Of a stretch of DNA of 64,000 nucleotides, positions 1 to 8,103 are shown piece after piece. The stretch is taken from contig JAOAPV010000088.1 of assembly GCA_025463055.1 (NCBI GenBank), positions 30,512-94,511 on the forward strand, in the 5' to 3' direction. Both the position numbers and the translations under genes were made by a program. The notes under the pieces were generated by a model, which had not been told where the DNA came from, ran no database searches, and saw only the letters and a list, made by a program, of their open reading frames with translations. The stretch's first letter is position 1, and the number at the start of each line of letters is the position of its first letter. The DNA is from Candidatus Acidiferrum typicum (GTDB taxonomy: Bacteria > Acidobacteriota > Terriglobia > Acidiferrales > UBA7541).

Positions 1-288
1 CCCTTCCGGCGCCATCAATGCGTGAAAGAAAAAGATATTCACGATCACTGGTCCAAGCAGCACCAGTGCGAGCACTACATATCGATTCACCAAAAGTAGC
101 ACGCCACCGATGACCTGAATGCTGAAGACAACTACCCAGTAGCGAGATGCGAAGATCGCGCCCCCGAACTGGGCCGCCAGCGCCCCCTTAGGGGGCGGCA
201 TTGGAATAAAGTGAAGGAAGCCGTTCAACCCAAACACGAGAAAAATCAGCCCCAGCAAATACCGCGCAATTACCGATGCAATTTTCAT
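1..288 (-). CDS. DoxX-like small membrane protein, partial (C-terminus off the left edge)
   Basis: Reading the minus strand from the ATG at 288 gives an open frame of 96 codons that runs off the window. The protein starts MKIASVIARYLLGLIFLVFG and is almost entirely hydrophobic, with three predicted membrane segments (about residues 5-23, 45-67 and 70-90). A GLNGFLHFIPMP stretch after the first helix resembles DoxX/DoxD-like proteins. A good ribosome site (GGAG, about 6 bases upstream) supports the start. It begins 29 bases after the azoreductase stop on the same strand, so the two are probably one operon. Family assignment is by appearance only. DoxX-like proteins near flavin reductases are often linked to redox stress, but no specific role can be read here. 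Confidence 0.7.
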   Translation of the reverse strand, partial: MKIASVIARYLLGLIFLVFGLNGFLHFIPMPPPKGALAAQFGGAIFASRYWVVVFSIQVIGGVLLLVNRYVVLALVLLGPVIVNIFFFHALMAPEG

Positions 289-317
289 CTCCGTCTCCTG
301 TGCATGAATTCGTTTTC

Positions 318-947
318 TTACAGACTGGCCTGTGCGTGCACTCTCTCAAGGGAAGGCGCCAGGAAAGTTTGCGGATCGACTTCCCCGGTCATCAATTTCT
401 GGGTCCCTCCGGCGGCGATGAAGTGTACGTCGGTAATGCCCATGAATCCAAAGATCGTGCGCAAATACGGCGTGACGAAGTTGAAGGCTTCCCGGCCGCT
501 TCCTTGCTCGTAGACTCCCCCGCTCGCCAGCAGCAACGTCGCTTTCTTTCCCTTCAGCAAGCCTTCCGCGCCGGTCGCACTATACGCGATGGTCTTACCA
601 ATCCGCACTATCTGATCTATCCACAGCTTCAATGTGGAAGGAATGCTGAAGTTGTGCATCGGGATGCCAAGTACGTACTCGTCCGCTTTCTGCAACTCGG
701 CAATCAGCAAGTCGGACACGGCCAGCACTTTCTTCTGCTCCGCTGTGCGAGCGTCTTCGGGTGTGTATGCCGCAGCCACCCAGTCGCCGTTAATGACGGG
801 AATATTCAGCGTTGTGAGGTCGCGCGAGATCACGGTCCCGTTGGGATGGGCTTTAATCCAGGTCTTTGCAAATTCAGCGGTCAATTTCCGGGAGACGGAC
901 GTCTCTCCCATCGGGCTCGAATCAATCTTCAACAAAGTAGGCATCAT
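318..947 (-). CDS. azoR: FMN-dependent NADH:azoreductase (flavodoxin-fold quinone reductase)
   Basis: 209 residues, the usual AzoR length. The N-terminus (LLKIDSSPMGETSVSRKLTAEF) is the FMN-phosphate loop of this family. GIPMHNFSIPSTLKLWIDQI and the later LLLASGGVYEQGSG loop are the other conserved flavin-contact segments. These cytosolic enzymes reduce quinones and azo compounds with two electrons from NADH. Two ATG codons (947 and 944) follow AAGGAG; either may be used. The gene is followed by a DoxX-like gene on the same strand and is divergent from a TetR-type regulator, a common arrangement for inducible electrophile or quinone response. Identification at family level is firm. The natural substrate is unknown. 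Confidence 0.9.
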   Translation of the reverse strand: MMPTLLKIDSSPMGETSVSRKLTAEFAKTWIKAHPNGTVISRDLTTLNIPVINGDWVAAAYTPEDARTAEQKKVLAVSDLLIAELQKADEYVLGIPMHNFSIPSTLKLWIDQIVRIGKTIAYSATGAEGLLKGKKATLLLASGGVYEQGSGREAFNFVTPYLRTIFGFMGITDVHFIAAGGTQKLMTGEVDPQTFLAPSLERVHAQASL

Positions 948-984
948 AGCACTCCTTATACGTCATTCGACGCTTAAGCATCGT

Positions 985-1034
985 ATGTCGTAGACAGCCT
1001 AGCACGACATGTGACGCTAAATCAACATATGTTG
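985..1034. promoter_or_regulatory. Candidate TetR operator region between azoR and its divergent regulator
   Basis: The 164-base gap between the divergent genes holds two symmetric elements. One is a perfect 12-base palindrome, CAACATATGTTG (1023-1034). The other is a 7-base inverted repeat, ATGTCGT...ACGACAT, with arms at 985-991 and 1004-1010. Palindromes of this size between a TetR-family regulator and its divergent target are typical operators. Assignment to the neighbouring regulator is inferred from position. Confidence 0.55.
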
Positions 1035-1111
1035 TTTAGAATGGCTAAGTGGGAATTCGTTGACTATCCAACGAGCGTCGCAATTTGCTATACTTCCAGC
1101 AGAGAGATCGA

Positions 1112-1711
1112 ATGCTTCAAGAGCAATGTGATCGTTTGGATCCCAGGGTCCGAAGGACCCGCCAGCTTCTGCAAGAGGCTTTTCGTAAGCTATTGGACCA
1201 AAAGCGTTTCGACGATATAACCGTACAGGACATAACTGAGGTCGCGACTCTAAACCGGGCGACCTTCTATGCCCATTACCAGGATAAGTTCGCCCTGCTG
1301 GGAGAGTTAATTCGCGTTACTTTCCTTCAACTTCTGACCCAGCGAAATGTGCATTTCGACGGAACCTGCTCTTCGGCGTTCGGGGCCATCATCCTTGGCC
1401 TCTGCGACTATCTGCTCGAGGTGCAGAAGTCCCACTCCTCCGATCGCTTGCAGTTTGAGCCCTTCGTAGAGGCAACGGTAATCGATCAGATTCGCCTAGT
1501 TTTACTGGAAGGCTTCCGTAAGCACCCGCAAGAGTGTCGCATCTCTCCAGAGATGATCGCCGCAACCGCAAGCTGGGCGATCTACGGCGCAGTAAAGCAG
1601 TGGGTCAACACACCAGACCGCGCCCCCGCGGAAGAATTCGTCTCCGAAGCCATACAACTAGTCAAGCCAATCCTAACGGCCGGCTCAGTGCCAGTCCCAG
1701 GCCACCCCTGA
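1112..1711 (+). CDS. TetR/AcrR family transcriptional regulator
   Basis: 199 residues from the ATG at 1112. An upstream in-frame TTG at 1085 is possible, but the ATG has an AGAGAG site 5-10 bases before it. The N-terminal helix-turn-helix is clear: RVRRTRQLLQEAF, then FDDITVQDITEVATLNRATFYAHYQDKFALL (about residues 10-55 of the shorter form), a classic TetR DNA-binding domain with its YxHYxDK ending. The C-terminal ligand domain is helical and not diagnostic. The gene is divergent from azoR with palindromes between them, so it probably represses azoR and possibly itself. The inducer is unknown; quinone-like compounds are a guess from the target. Confidence 0.9.
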   Translation: MLQEQCDRLDPRVRRTRQLLQEAFRKLLDQKRFDDITVQDITEVATLNRATFYAHYQDKFALLGELIRVTFLQLLTQRNVHFDGTCSSAFGAIILGLCDYLLEVQKSHSSDRLQFEPFVEATVIDQIRLVLLEGFRKHPQECRISPEMIAATASWAIYGAVKQWVNTPDRAPAEEFVSEAIQLVKPILTAGSVPVPGHP

Positions 1712-1772
1712 TCTCCGCCGCCGTTCAAAGCTGTGGATTCCCATTCAATCCCGAATTTCGACCGTTCGCTGC

Positions 1773-2185
1773 AAATTCCTTTACTAATCCGTATACATCG
1801 AGCTACCCTGGCGCATGCAATCTTGGTCCCAGCCTCGTTTGCGCTCGTTCAAGCAGACATCTGCCGCCTCTTTAGTTTTTCGGCGCTCCTCTTTTCAGAT
1901 TCGTTCCGAGTCGACGTTGCATCGCAAGAATTCCGCCGTCTGTTTTCATAACCTTACGAACTGCTTTTCCCGCAAGTCCCGTGTTTTGATAACCATCCGA
2001 ATTGCCCGGGGGTGTGGGGGCGGTTCCCTCGGCACCGGACGGAGTCGCACTGCCCCACCGCTGCAAGTGACGCCGTTTCAAACTGTTGCAAGCTCTTGGC
2101 TCTGTTTTTCGACACCGATTCCTTTGTTTTCAGCAACTTGCAGCCTCTTAGTTGCAAAACAGAGGGGTATAAGGGGGTACGCCGC
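1773..2185 (-). repeat. Intergenic repeat cluster, minus-oriented, related to the one at 46.4-46.7 kb
   Basis: The gap 1712-2224 has no convincing gene. Read on the minus strand it contains a GTACCCCC...CCCCTCTGTTTT block (about 2185-2152) followed by CTGAAAACAAAGGAA (about 2140-2120); a second C-rich block, GAGGGAACCGCCCCCACACC (about 2032-2013), followed by AAAACACGGGACTTGCGGG (about 1990-1970); and a degenerate copy of the GTAAATACGGTAGATAAAGG motif at 1796-1773. All three have counterparts in plus orientation at 46430-46710. The short frames here are repeat-derived and were not called. Confidence 0.6.
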
Positions 2186-2224
2186 GTAGTGCCGGTCCTC
2201 AGTCCGCACCTCTCGCCAGAAATC

Positions 2225-3520
2225 CTATCCAGTGGCTGCTACAGTCTGCGGTGGCACGGCGTAGTGGACGCCGGCGATACCCCCGTATTCTGCCAGCAGG
2301 TCTTGCCGCTGCTTGATGATTAGCACCTCAACGCCGTGGAGGCGCGCCACTTCGACGACTTCGTCCACCACGTTCTCGGCTGCGAGCAACTTGCTGTTGT
2401 CGAAGGGGCAATTGCCCGCTTCGAGCGAGAGGTAGTGATGCTCCTTGCAAGCGAAGCCTTTCTGATGAAGGTTTTCGCTCACCAATAGTTTGCGAATAAG
2501 GAAGAGATTGAGAATGTTGATTACGTTGCGCAGCGAAGTTACCAACTCTTCCGGTTTGTGATTCTGCAGGGCTTCAATAGCTTTTGTCTCCTTTTCAGCG
2601 CGGTGCTCGCGCAATGCGTTCTCGATCAGTTCCTTGCGGTTGCGCATATCCGCGTCGGGTGAATCGAGAACGCGAGCGATGATTTTCGGCTTTAGCGATT
2701 CGTGGAGGTATTCATCGAGAAGCGCGGCGACCCTGTTTTCGGCCATCAAGACCAGCAAGTCGCAGGTGCCTTGATCGTAAAGTTGATAGACCTCGCCCGC
2801 CACTTGCCTTAAATGCCCGCGCAGGTGCTCCAGTCGGTGCTGTTGCGCATGATGCGGAATCGATTTATCGACCGTATCGGTGGGCACAAAAGCTTTGGAG
2901 CGGTCGATCTGCTGGCAACTGCCAAGCTGGTATAGCAGAAACTTCGTGTCTTGCTTCGCGCACTCGACGAACAAAACTTTTTCGTCGTCCTCAAGCACGG
3001 CCTCCAGCGGCGTGATGTACGGATCGGGATCAATTTTCATCCCATCGTTCACCGGGACAAGCAGGCCAATTACTTCGTTGAGCCTTTCGCCGGAACGAAA
3101 GATGACCAGGGAGCGCAGATGCTGGGGAACGAAATAGTCGGCAAGGAACGCGTCGATCTCCTGAATGTCGTGTTCCAGCGTGGCCCTTTGCGATTTCGAG
3201 AGCGAATCAACGAAATCTTTATGCTCGTCCAGCGCGTGCGTTTTCATGGAATGGAAAGAGCGCAGCAAGCCCTTCGGTTCAGGCGCTACTTTTTCAGGGC
3301 CGAGCCCCAGGTACAGGCTGATTACCGGATCGGTGTATTCAGTTTCGACCAAAGCTCGGAGCTTGTCTTCGGAGACGCCATCCTGCGAGCCCATAGCGCG
3401 TAGCAGCGAGCGCGGATGAAGCTCGCGCCATTTCTTGCCGTGTTTTTTACGCTGAGGCTGTGGAGTCGCGCTTTGTTGTTCAGTTTGTTGGATTTGTTCG
3501 GCACTGTTGTTTTCTTGCAT
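2225..3520 (-). CDS. Bacterial eRF1/Pelota-like protein (baeRF-type)
   Basis: 431 residues. The N-terminal 50 residues are Q/K-rich and probably disordered. From about residue 62 (TDPVISLYLGLGPEK) the pattern matches domain 1 of bacterial homologues of eukaryotic/archaeal release factor 1. A helical middle region follows with long charged helices (about 300-340). The C-terminal domain (about 340-425) has the eRF1-domain-3 style HGVEVLIIKQR and a possible metal site (FACKEHHYLSLEAGNCPFD). Such proteins are proposed to act in ribosome rescue or nascent-chain release, by analogy with eRF1, Pelota and Vms1. Biochemistry for this subfamily is thin, and I see no clear GGQ motif. The gene stands alone. 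Assignment is from motifs, not a search. Confidence 0.55.
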   Translation of the reverse strand: MQENNSAEQIQQTEQQSATPQPQRKKHGKKWRELHPRSLLRAMGSQDGVSEDKLRALVETEYTDPVISLYLGLGPEKVAPEPKGLLRSFHSMKTHALDEHKDFVDSLSKSQRATLEHDIQEIDAFLADYFVPQHLRSLVIFRSGERLNEVIGLLVPVNDGMKIDPDPYITPLEAVLEDDEKVLFVECAKQDTKFLLYQLGSCQQIDRSKAFVPTDTVDKSIPHHAQQHRLEHLRGHLRQVAGEVYQLYDQGTCDLLVLMAENRVAALLDEYLHESLKPKIIARVLDSPDADMRNRKELIENALREHRAEKETKAIEALQNHKPEELVTSLRNVINILNLFLIRKLLVSENLHQKGFACKEHHYLSLEAGNCPFDNSKLLAAENVVDEVVEVARLHGVEVLIIKQRQDLLAEYGGIAGVHYAVPPQTVAATG

Positions 3521-3894
3521 CTTTTCGGACTGCCTTTCCGCTAGGCGCGAGAGGGGACTGAGGGGGAATTACGAGAATACCTTGGGGCCCGCAAGCGGCT
3601 GAGTACGGCAGTCAGGGTATGTGGGCCGGTAATTTCAAGCAGGCGCGCTTGAGCCGTCAAATATGATGGGACGCTTCGCGATACGTATGTCTGCAAAGGC
3701 GATGCGCAATTTATTGGGTGTCCTGCACAGATATTCAGTAACTGGCAGGGCACGCGAGCCCCAAATTTCGTAGTTCTTCTAGTCTCCGGGGTGAGAATTG
3801 AAGCAGGCAATAACTTGTCCGAATCTGTAAAGAATCAATGAGTTCGGCAAGGCAGAAGTAGTGCGCTTGCCTACTGTTACGGAGAGCGGCACAG
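3521..3894. other. Intergenic region, 374 bases, nothing clear
   Basis: This is the upstream region shared by the divergent eRF1-like gene (minus) and PilZ gene (plus), so it should hold both promoters. GGAGAG at about 3881-3886 is the likely ribosome site of the PilZ gene. I found no hairpin or repeat. A short minus-strand frame (3541-3810) has no protein-like composition. Confidence 0.4.
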
Positions 3895-4218
3895 ATGGAA
3901 CAAGAGCGAAGACGCATGCCGCGGGTGCCGTTTGTGGCTTCCGCGGAGTTACTGGAAGTTGACACTGGGACGCGCATGAATGCGCAGGTGAGCGAGCTAA
4001 GCCTGCACGGCTGCTACGTTGACACGCTGAATCCGTTGCCCAAGGGCACCAGTGTGTACGTGAAAATTTTTACGGAAGAATATTTCTTCGAGACTCCCGC
4101 CATTGTGGTGTATTCCCACGCCCATCTGGGTATGGGCTTGGCATTCCATGACGTTAAGCCGCATTTTGTGAACGTGTTGCAGAATTGGGTGATGGCGGGA
4201 GCCGGCAAAAAGGGGTAG
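3895..4218 (+). CDS. PilZ domain protein (c-di-GMP-binding type)
   Basis: 107 residues, a stand-alone PilZ domain. The cyclic-di-GMP motif pair is visible: RRRMPR near residues 5-10 (RxxxR) and SELSLHGCYV near residues 41-50, matching the D/NxSxxG turn with the Asp/Asn position replaced by Ser. The barrel strands GTSVYVKIF, ETPAIVVYSHAHLGMGLAF and a short terminal helix follow. Acidobacterial genomes carry many such small PilZ adaptors. The partner process (motility, surface polymer) cannot be told from context because the flanking genes are unrelated. A GGAGAG site precedes the ATG. Confidence 0.85.
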   Translation: MEQERRRMPRVPFVASAELLEVDTGTRMNAQVSELSLHGCYVDTLNPLPKGTSVYVKIFTEEYFFETPAIVVYSHAHLGMGLAFHDVKPHFVNVLQNWVMAGAGKKG

Positions 4219-4239
4219 GGGTACTAAACAAGAGATTTT

Positions 4240-4457
4240 TTAGGAAGGTTCTTGTTCCGCACTTGCGAGATCCGCGAGCACGCGCTTTTTGTTCTCAGCG
4301 GAAAGAGTATTGTAGATTTCCACAATCGCTTTCATCCCGTTTTGCGCGGCAGGGGATCCTCCGATCTTGTCTTTAGCGTGCGCCAGGCGCTTCTGCGAAT
4401 TCCCCTGACGCGAATGAAGAGTTTGCCGCAGACATTGCATCGAACCGGCTCTGGCAT
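4240..4457 (-). pseudogene. Small Cys-motif/helical protein, apparently frameshifted near 4402
   Basis: No single frame reads through, but two adjacent minus-strand frames join into a plausible protein of about 72 residues. It starts at the ATG at 4457 (MPEPVRCNVCGKLFIRVRG, with a zinc-knuckle-like CNVCGK). After a shift in the CCCC run at 4402-4405 it continues as NSQKRLAHAKDKIG and a helical tail (MKAIVEIYNTLSAENKKRV). One extra base in the run would restore it. It lies 55 bases after the broken serine hydrolase, which shows the same kind of lesion. I do not recognise the family, and the reconstruction could be coincidental. Confidence 0.35.
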
Positions 4458-4512
4458 GGTGCACCTCGCTGAGAAGCTCCGAAGAAAACACAAATCAAAA
4501 AGAGGAAAGCAA

Positions 4513-6086
4513 TCACTTTGCTGGTTGCCTGGGTGTGAAATATAGGTCTTGGTAGTCGAAGCTGAAGTCGGCAAGCGGAGACACGGCCACCATAGTGAAG
4601 TGATTAACGGACGCGTCCGGGTTAAGGGCAAAGCTGACAAAAGCGTCTTCAATCGTGCGATCGCGAAAATGGGCTTTGAAGGTGTCGTATTGCCAATGCT
4701 GGAGGTCGGCAACCGCGTTCGGCGTGTGATCCATGGCAAAAATAAGTTTCTCATTTTCAATTCGAATGGTGACGGGTCCATACCATGGGTCGGTGTAGGT
4801 ACCGGCATATTTCTCGGCAGACAGGGAAGGCTTGCTGTCCGCGGCACGGCCGGTATTTTGCTTTTGTGTGACTTCTTCGGCTTCGTTCTGCTGCTCTGCG
4901 TCCGCAGCTTTGAAGGCGGCGATCCAATCGGTTGGCGGTAGCGCAAAAGAATAATCGAGAATGTGGAACAGAATCGAATCAAACGCGCCGGCCGATTCTG
5001 CGTTGGTGAGAATGACCACTCCGAGATTTTCTTCCGGAACGAGCATGACACGAGAAACAAAGCCGGCCACTCCGCCGGTGTGACCGACTAGCTTGCGTCC
5101 ATGGTAGTCGCGCAATCCCCAGCCCAGCCCGTAGGCAGCAAATTTGGCGCTAAGGGCCGCAAGCGGTCCCGGGCGCTCGCCGGCAGGAAGAATGGTCTGC
5201 GCAGACCACATTTCGCGGGATTGTGCTTCGCTGAAGAGGCGGGTGCCGCTGATGGGAAATTTCCGCGATTGAGCTGGAGCGTGATCCACTTAGCCATTTC
5301 CGCGGCGGAGGAGTTGATGGAGCCGGCGGGTCCGGCGTTGTCCAGATTGACGAAGTCGATGACTTGGAGCTTCCCTTCAATTTTGGAATGGGGAAAGGCG
5401 TAATCGTCGCTGGGTTTGAAGGCAGCGTTACTGAGACTAGTGGTGTTCATGCCCAAAGGGAGCAAGATTTTTTCGCGGATGTAGTCTTCCCAGGATTTGC
5501 CGGTGACGGCGGGGATGATCTGGCCGGCAGCGATGTACATGAGATTGTCATATGCGAAGTGGCTACGGAAACTGGACGCGGGCTTCATGAGTCGGAGGCG
5601 GTAGATGATGTCGTCGCGAGTGAAGGTGGTGTGGGGCCAAAACAGAAGATCACCTTCGCCGAGTCCCATGCCGCTGCGATGCGTGAGGAGATCGCGAATG
5701 GTCATTTCGTGGGAGACGTAAGGGTCGTACATCTGGAACCCGGGGAGGCGCTGATAGACGGGGTCGTCCCAGGAAATTTCGTGGTCGTCGACCAGAGAAG
5801 CCAAAGCAGCGGAGGTGAACGCTTTGGTGTTGGAGCCAATGCCGAAGAGCGTATTTTCGTCCACGGGAGTGGACGCTCCCAGCTTTCGGATGCCGTAGCC
5901 TTTGACGAGGACGGTCTTGCCGTCTTTGACGATGGCTATGGACAGACCGGGAACGTCAAACGTCTTAAGAGCGCGAGCGGCATAGGAATCGAGGTCCGGC
6001 GGCACGGCGGTTTGGGCCGGAGATGAATGCAGGAATAAATGGGTGAGTAGGACAGTGGTGCACAAAGTTCTGGTGACACTTTTCAA
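4513..6086 (-). pseudogene. Class C beta-lactamase-like serine hydrolase, frameshifted near 5254
   Basis: Two overlapping minus-strand frames (6086 to about 5255, then about 5255 to 4513) form one protein of about 524 residues. It has a signal peptide (TTVLLTHLFLHSSPAQ), the beta-lactamase-family SxxK motif (GIGSNTKAF), the YxN motif (FAYDNLMY), the HTG motif (LVGHTGGVAGF) in the second frame, and a C-terminal DUF3471-like lipocalin domain (EKYAGTYTDPWYGPVTI). The frames meet inside NRGNFP/ISGTRLF at a CCC run (plus GGG, 5254-5256) where a fourth C would restore reading. The start is taken as TTG 6086 because GAGGAGG lies 9 bases upstream and a signal peptide follows. Members act in the periplasm as esterases or peptidases. 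All catalytic motifs survive, so this may be a sequence error rather than a dead gene. Confidence 0.8.
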
Positions 6087-6153
6087 GAGGAACGGCCTCC
6101 TCAATTTTGGATTGCCGTGGATTAAACCACATTGCCTGTGGGGACAATCAAGA

Positions 6154-6190
6154 GAATTCACCACAAGGGCACAGAGAGTGCAGAGAAGGG
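6154..6190 (+). repeat. GAATTCACCACAGAGG-type dispersed repeat, copy 1
   Basis: Purine-rich element beginning GAATTCACCAC, followed by GGCACAGAGAGTGCAGAG, in the gap before ggt. Similar copies lie at 8058-8103, 8977-9005 and 58261-58303, all in plus orientation. Confidence 0.5.
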
Positions 6191-6243
6191 CAGCAGAGCG
6201 CCTTGACCATGCGAGTCTTATCACTTAGTGTCTTTTGACTGCT

Positions 6244-8052
6244 ATGAAAGGACAAATTGCATTATTGGCGTGCGCTGCGGGCTTGGCGGTGTTGGCATTT
6301 TTCGCAAGCCCAGAGGTTACACGCGGGCAGGCCGCGGCAGAGTATCGAACGCGTGCCGCGGTGGCGAAAGCCTGGCCGCGGGAGGCGGTGCGCGGGGCTA
6401 AGGTGATGGTCGCTACCGACGAGGAGTTGGGTTCGAAAGCCGGCGTGGAAATCCTGAAGCGCGGCGGCAACGCGGTGGATGCGGCGGTAGGGGTGGCGTT
6501 TGCACTGGCGGTGGTGGAACCCGCGGCCGGGAATATTGGCGGCGGCGGATTTATGTTGGTGCGATTGGCGAATGGACGTACGACTTTTCTGGATTACCGC
6601 GAGGTGGCTCCAGGTGCGGCGACACGCAACATGTACATCAAGCCGGACGGAAAACTGGACGAAGACGCGTCGGTGATCGGGTACAAGTCCGTGGCCGTGC
6701 CTGGAACTGTCGCGGGACTCGAGTTGGCGGTGAAAACGTTTGGGACGATGAAGTTGGCGGAAGTGATGGAGCCCGCGATTCGGTTGGCGGAGAACGGATT
6801 CGCGGTTAGTGACAAGTTGGCGGGACAGCTACAAGAGGAAAAGGCTGGATTGGAGCGTTTTCCGGTAAGCCGCCGAATTTTCCTGAATGACGGAAAAATG
6901 CTGAAAGCGGGAGATACGTTGAAGCAGCCAGAACTGGCGGCCACGCTGAAACGGATCGCGAAAAACGGTGCGGAAGACTTTTACGCCGGCGAGACGGCCC
7001 GGATGATTGTGGCGGATATGGCGAAATCCGGCGGGTTGATTATGCTACGGGATTTGGTGGCGTATAAACCGCGAGTGCGCGAGGCCCTACGAGCGAACTA
7101 TGAGAGCGGCGGGCACGAATGGGAAGTAGTGACTTCGCCGCCGCCCAGTTCGGGGGGTGTTGCGATTATTGAAGCACTGAATATGTTGAAGGATGTCCCA
7201 CTGAAGAATTGGGATGACGTGGAAAGCGTGCACATGGTAGCGGAAACGATGCGGCGTGTGTTTGCGGACCGCGCGGCGTATTTGGCCGATCCCGATTATT
7301 CGAATGTGCCCGTGGCTGGGCTCACGGCTTCGTGTTATGCGAAGGAGTTGGCGGGCACGATTGATGCGCAGCGGGCGTCTTCCAGCAAAGAGGTGCGGGC
7401 AGGGAAGCCGCATGCTTGCGGCGTGGCGGCGAAGGGTGCCGCACCGGAGACGCTGGTGAGTTTGGGCGAAGGGCCGCACACGACACATTTCTCGGTCGTG
7501 GATGGTGACGGGAATGCAGTGGCCAGCACCTATACGCTGAACGATAGCTACGGGTCGCACGTGACGAGCACGGCAGGATTTTTGCTGAAAGATGAGATGG
7601 ATGATTTTACGACGCAACCGGGAGTGCCGAATGCGCTCTTTGGTTTGATTCAGTCCGATGCGAATGCGATTGCGCCAGGACACCGGCCGCTGAGCTCGAT
7701 GACGCCGACGATTTTGCTGCGCGACGGAAAATTGAGTTTTGTAACGGGATCGCCCGGTGGCCCGGCCATTATTTCGGCGACGCTGCTGAGCGTCATCAAT
7801 TGGATGCGATTGGGGATGGATGCGCAGTCGGCCATCAATGCGCCGCGGTTTCATCACCAATGGTTGCCAGACCAGGTTTTGATGGAAGAGAATTTCCCGG
7901 AGAGCACGCAAAAGGCGCTGGAGGTGCGCGGATTTTCCGTGAAGCGCAGGGGACATATCGGATTAGTGAACGCGATTGGGATTGATGCCAAAACAGGGGA
8001 GCGGATGGGTGCGGCCGACCCGCGTGATAACGGTTCCGCAGTCGGCTACTGA
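6244..8052 (+). CDS. ggt: Gamma-glutamyltransferase (glutathione hydrolase), secreted
   Basis: 602 residues from the ATG at 6244 (a TTG at 6235 is in frame but less likely). A signal peptide (about residues 1-28) is followed by the large subunit, which begins with the GGT hallmark KVMVATDEELGSKAGVEILK and GGNAVDAAVGVAFAL. The autoprocessing site and nucleophile Thr is in HTTHFSVVDGDGN (about residue 410), which starts the small subunit. SSMTPTILLRDG and GSPGGPAI are the substrate-loop motifs; the Pro replaces the usual Ser. The periplasmic enzyme cleaves gamma-glutamyl bonds of glutathione and related peptides, yielding glutamate and Cys-Gly. All key motifs are present, so it should be active. 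No ribosome site is obvious. Confidence 0.95.
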   Translation: MKGQIALLACAAGLAVLAFFASPEVTRGQAAAEYRTRAAVAKAWPREAVRGAKVMVATDEELGSKAGVEILKRGGNAVDAAVGVAFALAVVEPAAGNIGGGGFMLVRLANGRTTFLDYREVAPGAATRNMYIKPDGKLDEDASVIGYKSVAVPGTVAGLELAVKTFGTMKLAEVMEPAIRLAENGFAVSDKLAGQLQEEKAGLERFPVSRRIFLNDGKMLKAGDTLKQPELAATLKRIAKNGAEDFYAGETARMIVADMAKSGGLIMLRDLVAYKPRVREALRANYESGGHEWEVVTSPPPSSGGVAIIEALNMLKDVPLKNWDDVESVHMVAETMRRVFADRAAYLADPDYSNVPVAGLTASCYAKELAGTIDAQRASSSKEVRAGKPHACGVAAKGAAPETLVSLGEGPHTTHFSVVDGDGNAVASTYTLNDSYGSHVTSTAGFLLKDEMDDFTTQPGVPNALFGLIQSDANAIAPGHRPLSSMTPTILLRDGKLSFVTGSPGGPAIISATLLSVINWMRLGMDAQSAINAPRFHHQWLPDQVLMEENFPESTQKALEVRGFSVKRRGHIGLVNAIGIDAKTGERMGAADPRDNGSAVGY

Positions 8053-8057
8053 AGAAA

Positions 8058-8103
8058 GAAATTCACGACAGAGATAAGAGGCACAGGGACGACAGTGCAG
8101 AGA
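8058..8103 (+). repeat. Dispersed repeat, copy 2, carrying the start codon of the next gene
   Basis: GAAATTCACGACAGAG at 8058, then AGGCACAGGGACGACAGTGCAGAG. The GTGCAGAG tail is shared with copies 1 and 4, and its GTG is the start codon of the gene at 8095. Confidence 0.5.

Noticed and set aside
1733..2189. Short plus-strand frames in the gap after the TetR gene
   Set aside because: They lie in repeat-derived sequence shared with 46.4-46.7 kb and have low-quality composition.
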